NCBI RefSeq assembly: GCF_001422375.1
Contig: NZ_LMMU01000002.1
Coordinates: forward strand, 20,111-84,110
From: Methylobacterium sp. Leaf99
GTDB taxonomy: Bacteria > Pseudomonadota > Alphaproteobacteria > Rhizobiales > Beijerinckiaceae
Reading direction: 5' to 3'
Length of the DNA: 64,000 nucleotides
A model generated the notes under the pieces. That model worked only from the letters and a program-made list of their open reading frames with translations, was not told where the DNA came from and did no database searches. Made by a program: the position numbers and the translations under genes. How positions within the stretch are numbered: the first letter of the stretch is position 1; each line of letters opens with the position of its first letter. This document shows positions 32,961 through 42,402 of this stretch, in pieces.

Positions 32961-33083
32961 ACTTCAAAAACGTGGTTTCGCGGCGTCCCGCGTCTCCCGT
33001 TTCCCGGCCATCCCCCGCGCCACCGGCGGCGGGCCGCAGCCGTGCGCGCGGAGCGCTTCGTCCTGGACGGAGACGGAACCGCC

Positions 33084-33809
33084 CTACTCGGACCCGTCGC
33101 ACCCGCAGGTCACGAGACCCGCCCGCATGTGCGCGGGTGCCGGCGCCTCCACGACGATGGGGGGCTTCTTCGGATAGAGCGGCAGGGTGAGCGCCCGCGC
33201 ATGGAGCTGCAGGCCCGGTCCGCCGCTGCGCGGACCCGAGCCGTAGATCGGGTCGCCGAGGATCGGAAACCCGGATTCGGCGCAGTGGACCCGCAGCTGG
33301 TGGGTCCGGCCGGTGACGGGGGTGAGGGCGAGCCAGGCGAGGCCGCCGCCGCGTCCGAGCACCTGCCAATGGGTCAGGGACGGATCGCCCGATGGGTCGG
33401 CCTTCATCCACCATGAGCGCGGATCGTCGGAGCGGCGGGCAAGCGCCAGGTCGATGCTGCCGGTGTCGGCGGCCGGGCCGCCCTCCACCAGGGCCCAGTA
33501 GGTCTTGCCGACGCTGCCGCTCGCGGAAAACAGCTTGTTCAGCCGGGCCAGCGCCTTGGCGTGGCGCCCCAGCGCGAGGCAGCCCGAGGTGTCGCGGTCG
33601 AGGCGGTGGGCCGCCTCCGGGCGCCGGGGCAGGCCGAAGCGCAGGGCGTCGAGGTGATCGGTGAGGGTCTCGCCGCCCTTCGGGCCGGGATGGACCGGCA
33701 AACCCGCCGGCTTGTCGATGACGAGGACGAGGGCATCGCGGTAGAGGAGGCGCGCACCTATGTCTGTTACGAGGGCATCGGCTGGGGGCATGGCCTTGGC
33801 GCTTACCAT
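33084..33809 (-). CDS. RluA-family RNA pseudouridine synthase
   Basis: 241 aa from the ATG at 33809 (or 235 aa from an ATG at 33791). The catalytic Asp is in AAHRLDRDTSGCLALGRH. Also typical: LVLVIDKPAGLPVHPG, the AKALARLNKLF helix and VTGRTHQLRVHCAESGFPILGDPIYG. It isomerises uridines in rRNA or tRNA; the exact site is not predictable. No S4 domain, so closer to RluA/TruC-like short forms. Divergent from ftsY, start to start about 25 bp. Confidence 0.9.
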   Translation of the reverse strand: MVSAKAMPPADALVTDIGARLLYRDALVLVIDKPAGLPVHPGPKGGETLTDHLDALRFGLPRRPEAAHRLDRDTSGCLALGRHAKALARLNKLFSASGSVGKTYWALVEGGPAADTGSIDLALARRSDDPRSWWMKADPSGDPSLTHWQVLGRGGGLAWLALTPVTGRTHQLRVHCAESGFPILGDPIYGSGPRSGGPGLQLHARALTLPLYPKKPPIVVEAPAPAHMRAGLVTCGCDGSE

Positions 33810-33833
33810 GCCGGGTCCGGGGAGCAAGCGGGA

Positions 33834-35294
33834 ATGAGCGAAGACAAGAGGCCGGGCTGGCTGCTGCGCAAGATGTTCGGCACCAAGGAGGAGCCGCGCC
33901 CCGAGCCGGTGCCCGTGCAGCCGCCCGATCCGAAGCCGGTGCCGCCCGCGCCCCGGCCGGTGGCCGAGTCTCCGGTGATCGAGGCTCCGGTAGTCGAGTC
34001 TTCGATGGTCGAGTCTCGGGTGAACGAGCCCGTGGCCCCGCCGCCGGAATCCCCGGCCTCGTTCTCCGAGGGCCAGCCGGATTTCGCCACCGCCGCGACG
34101 GACGTGTCCCACGTGCCGGCCCCTCCGGCTGAGCCCGGGGAAGGGACGCCCGGCAAGAACGCGGTCCCGGACGCGATCGAGGGCGCCGACCTCCAGCCCG
34201 TCGAGGGGGCCGAGGAGCGCCCGCCCGCCGGCACGGCGGGCGACGATCCGGGGCGCGGCGCCGAGGCGGCCGACACCACCTCCCGGGCCTTCACGCCCGA
34301 CGTGGCGCCGGAGCCGGAGGTCGCGACCCAGATCTTCATGCCGGAGCCGGAGGCCGAACCCGAGGGCGAGAAGCGCGGCTGGTGGAGCCGGCTCACGGGA
34401 GGCATGAAGCGCACCTCCTCGGCGCTCACCGAGCGCGTCACCGGCCTGTTCACCAAGCGCAAGCTCGACGCCGACACCCTGGAGGAGCTGGAGGACGCCC
34501 TGATCCAGGCCGATTTCGGCATCGAGACCGCCACGCGCATCTCGGAGGCCGTCGGCAAGGGCCGCTACGAGAAGGGCCTCTCGCCCGACGCCGTACGGGA
34601 AATCCTGGCGACGGAAGTCGAGCGCGCGCTCGCCCCGGTGGCGATCCCCTTCACCATCGACACCACGAAGAAGCCGTTCGTCATCCTGATGATCGGCGTC
34701 AACGGCGCCGGCAAGACCACCACCATCGGCAAGCTCGCCATGAAGCTGAAGGCGGAGGGCCATTCCCTGATGCTGGCGGCCGGCGACACCTTCCGGGCGG
34801 CGGCCATCGAGCAGCTCAAGGTCTGGGGCCAGCGCACGGGCACGCCGGTCATCGCCCGGGCGCAGGGCGCCGACGCGGCGGGCCTCGCCTACGACGCCTA
34901 CGAGGCGGCGAAGCAGCAGGGCACCGACGTGCTGCTCATCGACACGGCCGGCCGGCTCCAGAACAAGGCCGGGCTCATGGCCGAGCTGGAGAAGATCCTG
35001 CGGGTGATCCGCAAGATCGACCCTGAGGCGCCCCACGCGGTGCTCCTCGTCCTCGACGCCACCGTCGGCCAGAACGCCCTCAGCCAGGTCGAGCTGTTCT
35101 CGAAGGCCGCCCAGGTCACCGGCCTGGTGATGACCAAGCTCGACGGCACCGCGCGCGGCGGCATCCTCGTGGCGCTCGCCGCCAAGTTCGGCCTGCCGGT
35201 GCACTTCATCGGCGTCGGCGAGGGCGTCGAGGACCTCGAGCCGTTCGAGGCCCGCGACTTCGCCCGCGCCATCGCGGGCCTGGACAAGGACTAG
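33834..35294 (+). CDS. ftsY: Signal recognition particle receptor FtsY
   Basis: 486 aa from the ATG at 33834. The acidic, Pro/Glu-rich A domain (about 1-180) holds short VIEAPVVESSMVESRV-type repeats. The NG GTPase domain has the P-loop GVNGAGKTTT at about 288-297, then GDTFRAAAIEQL, LIDTAGRLQNK, TKLDGTARGG and a C-terminal helix. Docks SRP-ribosome complexes on the inner membrane. It is followed by yciB after 63 bp. Confidence 0.96.
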   Translation: MSEDKRPGWLLRKMFGTKEEPRPEPVPVQPPDPKPVPPAPRPVAESPVIEAPVVESSMVESRVNEPVAPPPESPASFSEGQPDFATAATDVSHVPAPPAEPGEGTPGKNAVPDAIEGADLQPVEGAEERPPAGTAGDDPGRGAEAADTTSRAFTPDVAPEPEVATQIFMPEPEAEPEGEKRGWWSRLTGGMKRTSSALTERVTGLFTKRKLDADTLEELEDALIQADFGIETATRISEAVGKGRYEKGLSPDAVREILATEVERALAPVAIPFTIDTTKKPFVILMIGVNGAGKTTTIGKLAMKLKAEGHSLMLAAGDTFRAAAIEQLKVWGQRTGTPVIARAQGADAAGLAYDAYEAAKQQGTDVLLIDTAGRLQNKAGLMAELEKILRVIRKIDPEAPHAVLLVLDATVGQNALSQVELFSKAAQVTGLVMTKLDGTARGGILVALAAKFGLPVHFIGVGEGVEDLEPFEARDFARAIAGLDKD

Positions 35295-35357
35295 GGGCGC
35301 GTCCGCCGGAACCGAGCCCTCCCCTCAAAGACCGCGACGCGACGCGCGCGGCTCTCT

Positions 35358-35987
35358 ATGACGGACACCATGCAGATCGAAGCCGTTCCCCCACGCCGCC
35401 ACCTGCCGCCGCTGCTCAAGCTCGCCCTCGAGCTCGGGCCCCTGGTGATCTTCTTCCTCGGCAACGCCTATGCCGAGCGGTTCGGGGTCGCCCCCGAGCA
35501 GAAGCTGTTCGTGGCCACCGGCGTGTTCATCACCGCGACGGTGGTGGCCCTGGCCATCCACTTCGCCCTGGTGCGGCGCCTGCCGATCATGCCCCTGGTC
35601 TCGGGCGTGGTGGTGGTGGTGTTCGGCGGCCTGACCCTGGCCCTGCAGGACAAGACCTTCATCATGATGAAGCCCACCATCGTGAACACCCTGTTCGGGC
35701 TCGTGCTGCTTGGCGGCCTCGCCTTCGGCAAATCCCTGCTCTCGGTGGTGCTCGACAGCATGTTCACCCTGACCGAGGAGGGCTGGCGCAAGCTCACCTT
35801 CCGCTGGGGGATGTTCTTCCTCCTCCTCGCGGTGATCAACGAGGTGGTCTGGCGCACGCAGACGGAGGATTTCTGGGTGAGCTTCAAGGTGTTCGGCATC
35901 ATGCCGCTGACGATCCTGTTCGCCCTGGCGCAGACGCCCTTGCTCCTGCGCCACGAGCGCAAGGGCGAGGATGCCGGCCACGCCTGA
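35358..35987 (+). CDS. yciB: Inner-membrane-spanning septation protein A (YciB/IspZ)
   Basis: 209 aa with about five to six hydrophobic helices. YciB signatures: [24 protein letters not shown], then [28 protein letters not shown], then [24 protein letters not shown]. An inner-membrane protein linked to cell-envelope integrity and septation. The ftsY-yciB order is common in Rhizobiales. MQIEAV at 35370 is an alternative start. Confidence 0.93.
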   Translation: MTDTMQIEAVPPRRHLPPLLKLALELGPLVIFFLGNAYAERFGVAPEQKLFVATGVFITATVVALAIHFALVRRLPIMPLVSGVVVVVFGGLTLALQDKTFIMMKPTIVNTLFGLVLLGGLAFGKSLLSVVLDSMFTLTEEGWRKLTFRWGMFFLLLAVINEVVWRTQTEDFWVSFKVFGIMPLTILFALAQTPLLLRHERKGEDAGHA

Positions 35988-36014
35988 CAGGCGCGGCCCG
36001 AGCGAACGCCGAGG

Positions 36015-36767
36015 TCAGGCCAGGACGCGGGCGTACTCGGCCTCCGGCACGCCGTAGGCATCGCCGGCGATGTCGCGCATCCGGTCCCGATCGCGGATGC
36101 CGATGCCGCCGCGCCGCGTCTTGACGGCCCCCGCATCCTCGAGGCTGCGCAGGGCCGTGGTGATGCCGGCCCGGCGGACGCCGAGCATCATCGACAGGAG
36201 CTCGTGCGTCAGCGGCAGATCTTCGCGGTCGGTGCGGTCGTGGCACATGAGCAGCCAGCGCGCGAGACGCTGCTCGATGGTGAAGCGGCCGCTGCACAGG
36301 CTGCCCTGCGCCAGTTGGACGGCGAAGACCTGGGCGTAGCGCAGCAGGCGGTCGTGCAGGGGGCGGCACTCGTGCAGCACGGTCCGGAAGGCATCCGCGC
36401 CGATGCACAGGGCCCGGCACGGGATCTGGACGATGGTCACGTGCGGCCAGCTGTCGATTCCATGGAGGAGGGGGATGCCCGTCATCCCTTCGGGACCGAT
36501 GATGCCGGCCTCGGCCTGCATTCCGTCGGCCGTGCGCGCCATCACGGAGATCATTCCGGGCTCGGGAAAGCAGACCTTCGTGATCGCGGTTTCGGGCGAC
36601 TCCAAGATGACGCCCTGCTCGAACGAGCATCGCTCCAGTCCTGGCCGAAGGCGAGCGAACTCATCCGGCGGCAACAACCCGAGGATGCGGTTGCGAATTC
36701 CATGTTGAACGATGAACGACGCCACGACCCTGCCGATCTGCAGGCATGAGCAACTGAAACTCGACAC
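36015..36767 (-). CDS. Crp/Fnr-family transcriptional regulator
   Basis: 250 aa. An N-terminal cyclic-nucleotide-binding-like barrel (ILESPETAITKVCFPEPGMISVMA...GIIGPEGMTGIPLLHG) and a C-terminal HTH (LTHELLSMMLGVRRAGITTALRSLEDAGAV). The Fnr iron-sulphur cysteine pattern and Crp cAMP residues are not evident, so the signal is unknown; proteins of this shape are abundant in Methylobacterium. The start is uncertain; GTG codons inside the first 20 residues are alternatives. It lies convergent to yciB and reads from an AT-rich upstream region. Confidence 0.88.
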   Translation of the reverse strand: MSSFSCSCLQIGRVVASFIVQHGIRNRILGLLPPDEFARLRPGLERCSFEQGVILESPETAITKVCFPEPGMISVMARTADGMQAEAGIIGPEGMTGIPLLHGIDSWPHVTIVQIPCRALCIGADAFRTVLHECRPLHDRLLRYAQVFAVQLAQGSLCSGRFTIEQRLARWLLMCHDRTDREDLPLTHELLSMMLGVRRAGITTALRSLEDAGAVKTRRGGIGIRDRDRMRDIAGDAYGVPEAEYARVLA

Positions 36768-37269
36768 CTGAGACTCATTGTCACCAATGAGCGATCAGAC
36801 ATCTATATCACCGATAGACAAAGCTGTGAATGGAATATCTTTGCGCATCTAAGTACGCTACCGTACAATTTATAGAATATCGAGCCTTCATCAAGGACTC
36901 CGATTTTTTATTTACAAAAAGTCCTCCTGTCCCATTCTCTGCAATGATGAACTCGACTTAAATTTAATGGGGATGAAAAACTTCCGACGGACCCACCCGG
37001 ATGCTGTCCTTGGATCACACGGGAATGGGAGTCCCATCCGCCCCGGGTATGGCCGCCCTCGTGTGACCGGGGCTGCCGGTCGGCCCTGCGGCGCCCGAGT
37101 CCGACGCGGATCGGCAACGCAGCGCGGTCGGACGGGCTTCGCAGGATGACGTGCGCCTACAGGAACCCCGGCCTCGGCCGGCCACAGGGATAGAAAAGCG
37201 CCCTTCGGAACCTGCAGGTCGCGATGGTGGCAATCAGGAACGACGCGGCCTGGACAACGCGGCCCGGCC
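36768..37269. other. 500-bp gene-free stretch with an AT-rich core
   Basis: From about 36780 to 36970 the base composition falls far below the surroundings. It contains AGGACT (36894-36899) / AGTCCT (36920-36925) flanking TTTTTTATTTACAAAAA, and GTACGCTACCGTAC (about 36853-36866). This is probably the promoter region of the Crp/Fnr gene. From 36970 on the sequence is GC-rich again and shows no supported gene. Confidence 0.5.
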
Positions 37270-37860
37270 TCACTGCGCGGCGTCCGTCACGGCACCGGCG
37301 GCGCGGATCTTGTCGAGGACGGCCCTGTAGTTCTCCGGGGTGACGATCCCGACCAGCTTGTCGCGGATGGTGCCGTCCGGCCCGATGATGAAGCTTTCGG
37401 GCACGCCGTAGACTCCGAAATCGATGGCGGTGCGGCCGGTGGAATCCATCCCCACCGCCCGGAACGGCACGCCGTTGCGGGCCAGGAAGCGGCGGGCGTT
37501 CTCGGGCGCATCCTTGTAGGCGATGCCCACGAGGCGCAGGCCGGGCTCGCGGGCGAGCCGCATGAGCTGCGGGTGCTCGATCTGGCACGGCGCGCACCAC
37601 GACGCCCAGAAATTGACGAGGGTGACCCGCCCCTTGAAGTCGTCGCGGGACAGGCCGGGGAGGGGCGCGCCATCGGCCGCGAGGCCGGGGAGGGCGGCCA
37701 GATCGAAGGCCGGGGCCGGCCGCCCGATCAGCGCGGAGGGGATGGCCGACGGGTCGGCGCCCGAACGCAGGCGCACGAAGAACAATCCGGCGAGCGCCAC
37801 GAAGGCGACGAGGGGGACGATGAGGAGGAGGGAGCGCCGGGCCGGCTCGGAGGTGCTCAC
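37270..37860 (-). CDS. ccmG: Thiol:disulphide interchange protein DsbE/CcmG
   Basis: 196 aa. A single N-terminal membrane anchor (about 10-29) and a periplasmic thioredoxin fold with the active site FWASWCAPCQIEHP. Also GVPESFIIGPDGTIRDKLVG with the cis-Pro segment. It reduces apocytochrome c cysteines before haem attachment. The start overlaps the ccmD stop (ATGA), completing a ccmC-ccmD-ccmG operon. Confidence 0.95.
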   Translation of the reverse strand: MSTSEPARRSLLLIVPLVAFVALAGLFFVRLRSGADPSAIPSALIGRPAPAFDLAALPGLAADGAPLPGLSRDDFKGRVTLVNFWASWCAPCQIEHPQLMRLAREPGLRLVGIAYKDAPENARRFLARNGVPFRAVGMDSTGRTAIDFGVYGVPESFIIGPDGTIRDKLVGIVTPENYRAVLDKIRAAGAVTDAAQ

Positions 37861-38048
37861 GCGCGCCGTTCCGCCGAAGACCGGGACGCCGGTTGGGACG
37901 AATCCTGCAGCGCGGCCAGGGCCCGCGTCTGTGCCCGCCGGTCACGCATCGCATGTCCGATCAGGCCGGCGATGACGAGGGCCGTGAAGGCGTAGGCGCC
38001 GAGGATGAAACCCGCATGGGGCCCGAGATCATGGGGTCCGAGAGTCAT
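37857..38048 (-). CDS. ccmD: Haem exporter protein CcmD
   Basis: 63 aa from the ATG at 38048 (a GTG at 38057, overlapping the ccmC stop as GTGA, is an alternative). One membrane helix (HAGFILGAYAFTALVIAGLIGHAM) followed by a basic tail with DRRAQTRALAAL, as in CcmD. It releases holo-CcmE from the CcmABC complex in cytochrome c maturation. It overlaps ccmG by 4 bp. Confidence 0.88.
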   Translation of the reverse strand: MTLGPHDLGPHAGFILGAYAFTALVIAGLIGHAMRDRRAQTRALAALQDSSQPASRSSAERRA

Positions 38049-38053
38049 GATCG

Positions 38054-38815
38054 TCACAGGCCCTGGACCGCCCCGAGGGGGAGGCCGGCATCGAGGCGCT
38101 CGGCTTCGCGGATCGTCAGCGCCCGCACGCGACGGCGCAGGATCTCCGTGCGCATGGCAGTCAGATGCAGGGTGATCCCCAGCACGGTGAAGGCGAGAAT
38201 CATCTCGAGGAGCGGGTAGAGCATGGAGGGATCGATGGACGAGCCGCCCATGCGCATGATCGAGGCCGGCTGGTGCAGGGTCGACCACCAGTTCACCGAG
38301 AACTTGATGATCGGCAGGTTCACGGCGCCGACCAGGGTGAGGATCGCGATGGCGCGCGCGGCCCGGTTCGGGTCCTCGATGGTGCGCCACAGGGCGATGA
38401 TGCCGCAGTAGATGAGGAACAGCACCAGCATGGAGGTCAGGCGCGCGTCCCAGACCCAGTAGGTGCCCCACATGGGCTTGCCCCACAGGGAACCGGTGAC
38501 GAGGCAGATCAGGGTGAAGGCCGCGCCGATGGGGGCGGCGGCGCGCTGGGCGACATCCGCCAGGGGATGGCGCCAGACCAGGGTGCCGAGGGCCGAGACC
38601 GCCATGGCCCCGTAGAAGAACACCCCGAGCCAGGCCGCCGGCACGTGGATGTACATGATCCGCACGGTCTCGCCCTGCTGGTAGTCGGGCGGCACCGTGA
38701 ACCAGGTCAGGTAGAGGCCGAAGGCCAGGAGCACCCCGGAGAGCCCGGCGAGCCAGGGCATCAGGGGGGCGGTCCAGCGCAGGAAGTGGCCGGGATGGGC
38801 GAGGCGTGTCCACAT
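38054..38815 (-). CDS. ccmC: Haem exporter/ABC permease CcmC
   Basis: 253 aa from the ATG at 38815. Six membrane helices and the tryptophan-rich haem-binding loop WGTYWVWDARLTSMLVLFLIY between conserved His residues (MYIHVPAAW; LHQPASIMRM). It delivers haem to CcmE. ccmA and ccmB, often upstream, are not present here; the next gene is an unrelated kinase. Confidence 0.95.
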   Translation of the reverse strand: MWTRLAHPGHFLRWTAPLMPWLAGLSGVLLAFGLYLTWFTVPPDYQQGETVRIMYIHVPAAWLGVFFYGAMAVSALGTLVWRHPLADVAQRAAAPIGAAFTLICLVTGSLWGKPMWGTYWVWDARLTSMLVLFLIYCGIIALWRTIEDPNRAARAIAILTLVGAVNLPIIKFSVNWWSTLHQPASIMRMGGSSIDPSMLYPLLEMILAFTVLGITLHLTAMRTEILRRRVRALTIREAERLDAGLPLGAVQGL

Positions 38816-38870
38816 GAGCCGGGATTTAGCCCAGGGTGCGGTGCAGCGGCAATGCGGGCGTTGCGCGCAA

Positions 38871-38910
38871 GGGTCCCGAAGAGTTCCGAAGGGTCCCGAA
38901 GGGTTCGCCG
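38871..38910. repeat. Short imperfect tandem repeat
   Basis: A 10-bp unit (GGGTCCCGAA / GAGTTCCGAA / GGGTCCCGAA / GGGTTCGCCG) occurs about 3.5 times between ccmC and the HWE kinase gene. Purpose unknown. Confidence 0.5.
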
Positions 38911-38964
38911 AGGATCCGGCAGGGCGCGCGGAGCGGCGCCCGGTGCGCCACGGCACCGCTCCGC

Positions 38965-41310
38965 TTAGACGCTTCCGGCCTGGAACCCCGCCAGGGGGGC
39001 GGTGACGCGGCAGACCACGCCGGCGGGATCGTAATCGAGACCGACGGTGCCGCCGACGGCCCCGACGAGACCGCGCTCGATCAGCCGCGAGCCGAATCCC
39101 TTTCGCGTGGGTATCGCGACCGTCGGGCCGCCGGATTCCCGCCAGGTCATCCGCACCATGGGCTCGCCGCCCATCGGGGCGGTGACATCCCACGTCACGG
39201 CGACGCGGCCGTCGGGCACCGACAGGGCGCCGTACTTCGCCGCGTTGGTGGCGAGTTCGTGCAGCATGAGGGCGAGGGACAGGGCCGCCTTGGCGCCGAG
39301 TTCGATGGGGGGCCCGGAAATACGGAACCGGTCGGGCTGGCGGTCGTCGTGGATGGCGAGGGCGCTGGCGAGCACCGCCTCGAAATCCGCGCTCTCCCCC
39401 TCGCCGGAGAGCAGGATGTCGTGGGCCTTGCCGAGGGCGATGAGGCGCGCCGCCAGGGCCTCCTTGGCGGCCTCGACGTCGGTGACGTTCCTCAGGGTCT
39501 GCGACACGATGGCCTGGACCACCGCGAGGGTGTTCTTGAGCCGGTGGCTGAGTTCGCGGTTGAGAATGCGCTGCTGCTCGTCGGCCTCGATCCGGGTGAG
39601 GCCGCCCCAGGCGCGCTCGGCGACCTCGCGGGCGAACGCGATTTCCCCCGGCGTCCAGTCGTGGGCGACCGCGTCGAGGACGTAGAGGATGCCGACGAGG
39701 CGCCCGCGCTGAAGGATCGGCACCTTGACCACGGCCCGCATGCCGATCTGGGCATAGCCGGCCGCGTCATCGACCCGCTCGGGGGTCGCGGCGATGTCGG
39801 CCACCGCCAGGGTCTCGCCGCGCTGCAGGCGGACGACGCTCGCCGCCACGGTGGCCAGGGTCTGCGTTCCGGCCTGCGGTCCGAGGCCGGCGGCGATCCA
39901 GTCCGGCGCGACCGCCGACAGGTTCCCGGCGGGATCGACGAGGGCGTAGCCGGCCCGAGCCACCCCCAGGGTGCGCCCGAGGCTCTCGGCCGTGGCCCGC
40001 ACCACCGCCGCATTGGTGTTGAGGTCGCGCAGGCGGTCGCCCAGGGCGATCAGAGCCTCGCGCCGGGTGTCGGCGAGTTTCTCGTTGGTGATGTCCTCGA
40101 TCATCGCCGTGGCATGGACGCTGTCGCCCAGGGTCTGCGACACGAGGTTGACCCGGGCCCAGATGATGCGCCCGTCGAGGCGGCGGTAGCGCTTCTCCAG
40201 GCGCTCCTGCATGGTCTCCCCCTTGGCGAGGCGCCGGTGCAGGTCGGCGCGCTCGGCATCGTCCTCGGGGGGTGTCCAGCGCGCCAGGGAATGGCCGAGA
40301 ATCTCGGATTCCGGCGCGCCCCAGATCTCGCACAGCTTGGCATTGACCGCGAGGGCCCGGACGCTGCGCGGATCGAACTGGACGATGCCGATATTGGCGC
40401 CCTGGAACACCGCGCGGAACTGGGCGGAAGCCCGGTTGCGCTCGGTCACGTCGAGCATGGCGCCGATCATCCGCTGGGGCGCGCCGGCGGCATCGCGGAC
40501 CATGTAGCCGCGGTCGAGCACCTCGGCGTAGGTGCCGTCGGCGCGCTGGAACCGGTACTCGTGGTCCCAGTCGCCGGCCTCGCCCGCGATCACCGCGTGG
40601 ATGTCGGCCTCGACGGCGGCCCGGTCGTCCGGGTGGACATGATCGATCCACCACGCCCCGCTCGGCACGACGCGGTCGGGCGTCCATCCGTAGGCGGTGG
40701 CCAGGGCCTCGTTCCACAGGACCGTGTCGGTGGTCAGGTCCCAGTCCCAGATGGCGTCGTTGGTGGCGCGGGTGACGAGGCGATAGCGCTCCTCCGTGGC
40801 CCGCAGGGCGATCTCGGCCCGCTTGGCCTGCGTGACGTCGCGCACGGTGCCGACCATCCGGCTGGCGTAGCCCCCGCTGACGATGAGCTGGCCCCGTGCC
40901 GCGATCCAGCGCAAGGGGCCGCCCCCGGCCGGGAGGACGCGGTACTCGCTGTCGAACAGGCCGGTCCCGGCCGGGTCGAGGGCGGCCTGCAGGGCGGCGT
41001 CGACCCGTTCGCGATCCTCGGGATGCAGGCCCTGCAGGAAGGTCTCCGCATAGGTGACCGCACCGTCGGGCGCCACGCCGAACAGGGCACGGGTGCGGGC
41101 ATCCCAGCGCAGGGTCGTGGTGGCGAGGTCGTAGTCGAAGATGCCGATGCCCGTGGCCTCGACGGCCAGGCGCAGGAGGACGGCGCTCTCGGTCGGGTCC
41201 GCCATTTCGGGCACCGTCCCGTCCGGCGGCGCCACGGCGGTCGAGACCGGTCCCGTCCGGTGTTCGGTCGCGCGCGACGGCGGCGAAGGATGGGCGGCGG
41301 GGTTCGTCAT
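38965..41310 (-). CDS. PAS/GAF-containing HWE-family sensor histidine kinase
   Basis: 781 aa, no membrane segment seen. Order: three PAS domains (about 45-165, 170-290 and 295-410; the repeated 'RYLVTRATNDAIWDWDL' and 'GAPQRMIGAMLDVTERN' patterns), a GAF domain (about 440-570) and the kinase. The phosphoacceptor box is NRELSHRLKNTLAVVQAI. The HWE signature residues are LMLHELATNAAKYGAL and MTWRESGGP, then GFGSRLIERGLVG. Soluble multi-PAS HWE kinases sense light, redox or general stress; the signal is not predictable here. It is preceded by a Crp/Fnr gene. Confidence 0.92.
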   Translation of the reverse strand: MTNPAAHPSPPSRATEHRTGPVSTAVAPPDGTVPEMADPTESAVLLRLAVEATGIGIFDYDLATTTLRWDARTRALFGVAPDGAVTYAETFLQGLHPEDRERVDAALQAALDPAGTGLFDSEYRVLPAGGGPLRWIAARGQLIVSGGYASRMVGTVRDVTQAKRAEIALRATEERYRLVTRATNDAIWDWDLTTDTVLWNEALATAYGWTPDRVVPSGAWWIDHVHPDDRAAVEADIHAVIAGEAGDWDHEYRFQRADGTYAEVLDRGYMVRDAAGAPQRMIGAMLDVTERNRASAQFRAVFQGANIGIVQFDPRSVRALAVNAKLCEIWGAPESEILGHSLARWTPPEDDAERADLHRRLAKGETMQERLEKRYRRLDGRIIWARVNLVSQTLGDSVHATAMIEDITNEKLADTRREALIALGDRLRDLNTNAAVVRATAESLGRTLGVARAGYALVDPAGNLSAVAPDWIAAGLGPQAGTQTLATVAASVVRLQRGETLAVADIAATPERVDDAAGYAQIGMRAVVKVPILQRGRLVGILYVLDAVAHDWTPGEIAFAREVAERAWGGLTRIEADEQQRILNRELSHRLKNTLAVVQAIVSQTLRNVTDVEAAKEALAARLIALGKAHDILLSGEGESADFEAVLASALAIHDDRQPDRFRISGPPIELGAKAALSLALMLHELATNAAKYGALSVPDGRVAVTWDVTAPMGGEPMVRMTWRESGGPTVAIPTRKGFGSRLIERGLVGAVGGTVGLDYDPAGVVCRVTAPLAGFQAGSV

Positions 41311-41390
41311 CGTCGGGGGCGGCGGCGTCCGTCTCGGATCGGGTGTGGCGGGTCGGCGGGATGATCTTCTTCGGCGGGGTCCTCCGCCCG

Positions 41391-42230
41391 TCAGGCCGAC
41401 TCCCGCTGAGGGATCCGCTCGGCGGAGGCCGCCTCATGGGGGGGCTCGACCCGGACGAGATGGCCGCGGCGGTCATAGCCCGCGCCCAGCACCGTCTCGT
41501 AATGGTGCCGGACGACGCCGTGGCACTCGCAGGCGGCGGCCTCGACCTTGGCACGGTCCCGAATCGTGATGCGGCCGCGTCCGACCTCGATGAGCCCCTG
41601 CTGCTGCAGGGTGCGCAGGATCCGGGTGAGGTAGGTGCGCTGCACGCCGAGCATCGCCGCGAGCAGCTCCTGGGTGACGGGCAGGGTCTCGCTGGCGATC
41701 CGGTCCTGCAGGGTCAACAGCCAGCGCAGGCAGCGCGCCTCGATGGGATGGAGGGCGTTGCAGGCCACCGATTGCAGCACCTGCGCGAGCAGGCAGTCGC
41801 CGTAGCGGGTGAAGAGGTTGCGCAGGCTCTCGGATCGGCGCTTGGCCTCCTGGAAGCGGCCGGCGTCCATCCGCAGGATCGGACCGCCGATCTGCACCAC
41901 CGCCTGGGTGGAGGCGGGAAGATAGCCGTGGCTGACCACGCCGCCGACGGCGCCCTCGCGGCCGATGGTGGCGGTCTCGGCGCTGCGCCCGTCCCGCATG
42001 GCGATGATCAGGGTCGCCACGGTCTGGCCGCACGGGAAGGCGATGGTGGTGACCTCGGAACCCGCCGCGAACAGGATCTCGCCGCGCTGGTGCGTGACCC
42101 GTTCGAGGTGAGGTGCCAGCAGGGCACGATCCTCGGCCCTCAAGGTCTTCAGGAGGAGATTGCCCTGAAACAGGGCATCGGCGGCCGAGGGCATGACGTG
42201 CACTGCGTTCACGGTCTGTCTTCCGGCCAC
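41391..42230 (-). CDS. Crp/Fnr-family transcriptional regulator
   Basis: Up to 279 aa; an ATG at 42194 (MPSAADALFQGN) is a likely alternative start. A cyclic-nucleotide-type barrel (HQRGEILFAAGSEVTTIAFPCGQTVATLI ... TIGREGAVGG) and HTH (VTQELLAAMLGVQRTYLTRILRTLQQQGLI). The four-Cys Fnr N-terminus is missing. It differs clearly from the regulator at 36.0 kb, so they are not a recent duplication. It ends 80 bp before the HWE kinase gene and may be transcribed with it. Confidence 0.9.
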   Translation of the reverse strand: MAGRQTVNAVHVMPSAADALFQGNLLLKTLRAEDRALLAPHLERVTHQRGEILFAAGSEVTTIAFPCGQTVATLIIAMRDGRSAETATIGREGAVGGVVSHGYLPASTQAVVQIGGPILRMDAGRFQEAKRRSESLRNLFTRYGDCLLAQVLQSVACNALHPIEARCLRWLLTLQDRIASETLPVTQELLAAMLGVQRTYLTRILRTLQQQGLIEVGRGRITIRDRAKVEAAACECHGVVRHHYETVLGAGYDRRGHLVRVEPPHEAASAERIPQRESA

Positions 42231-42402
42231 TAGCGCACGCCCCTCGGCGCGTCTGTCTAATAGTAGACGTAGTCCGAGTAATTTTGTCGTTTTGATGGGG
42301 CGGATCGGTATTTCCCAGCATTTGTTGGGAAAAGCGCGACCGGACGTCGGTGCGGCGGCGGCGACCGGCGGTCGAGATCTTCGCGGCGGATCGCGCGTCC
42401 GC

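Noticed and set aside
33084..35204. A 706-codon minus-strand frame covering ftsY and the pseudouridine synthase
   Set aside because: Only its last ~240 codons form the RluA-type enzyme; the rest mirrors ftsY.
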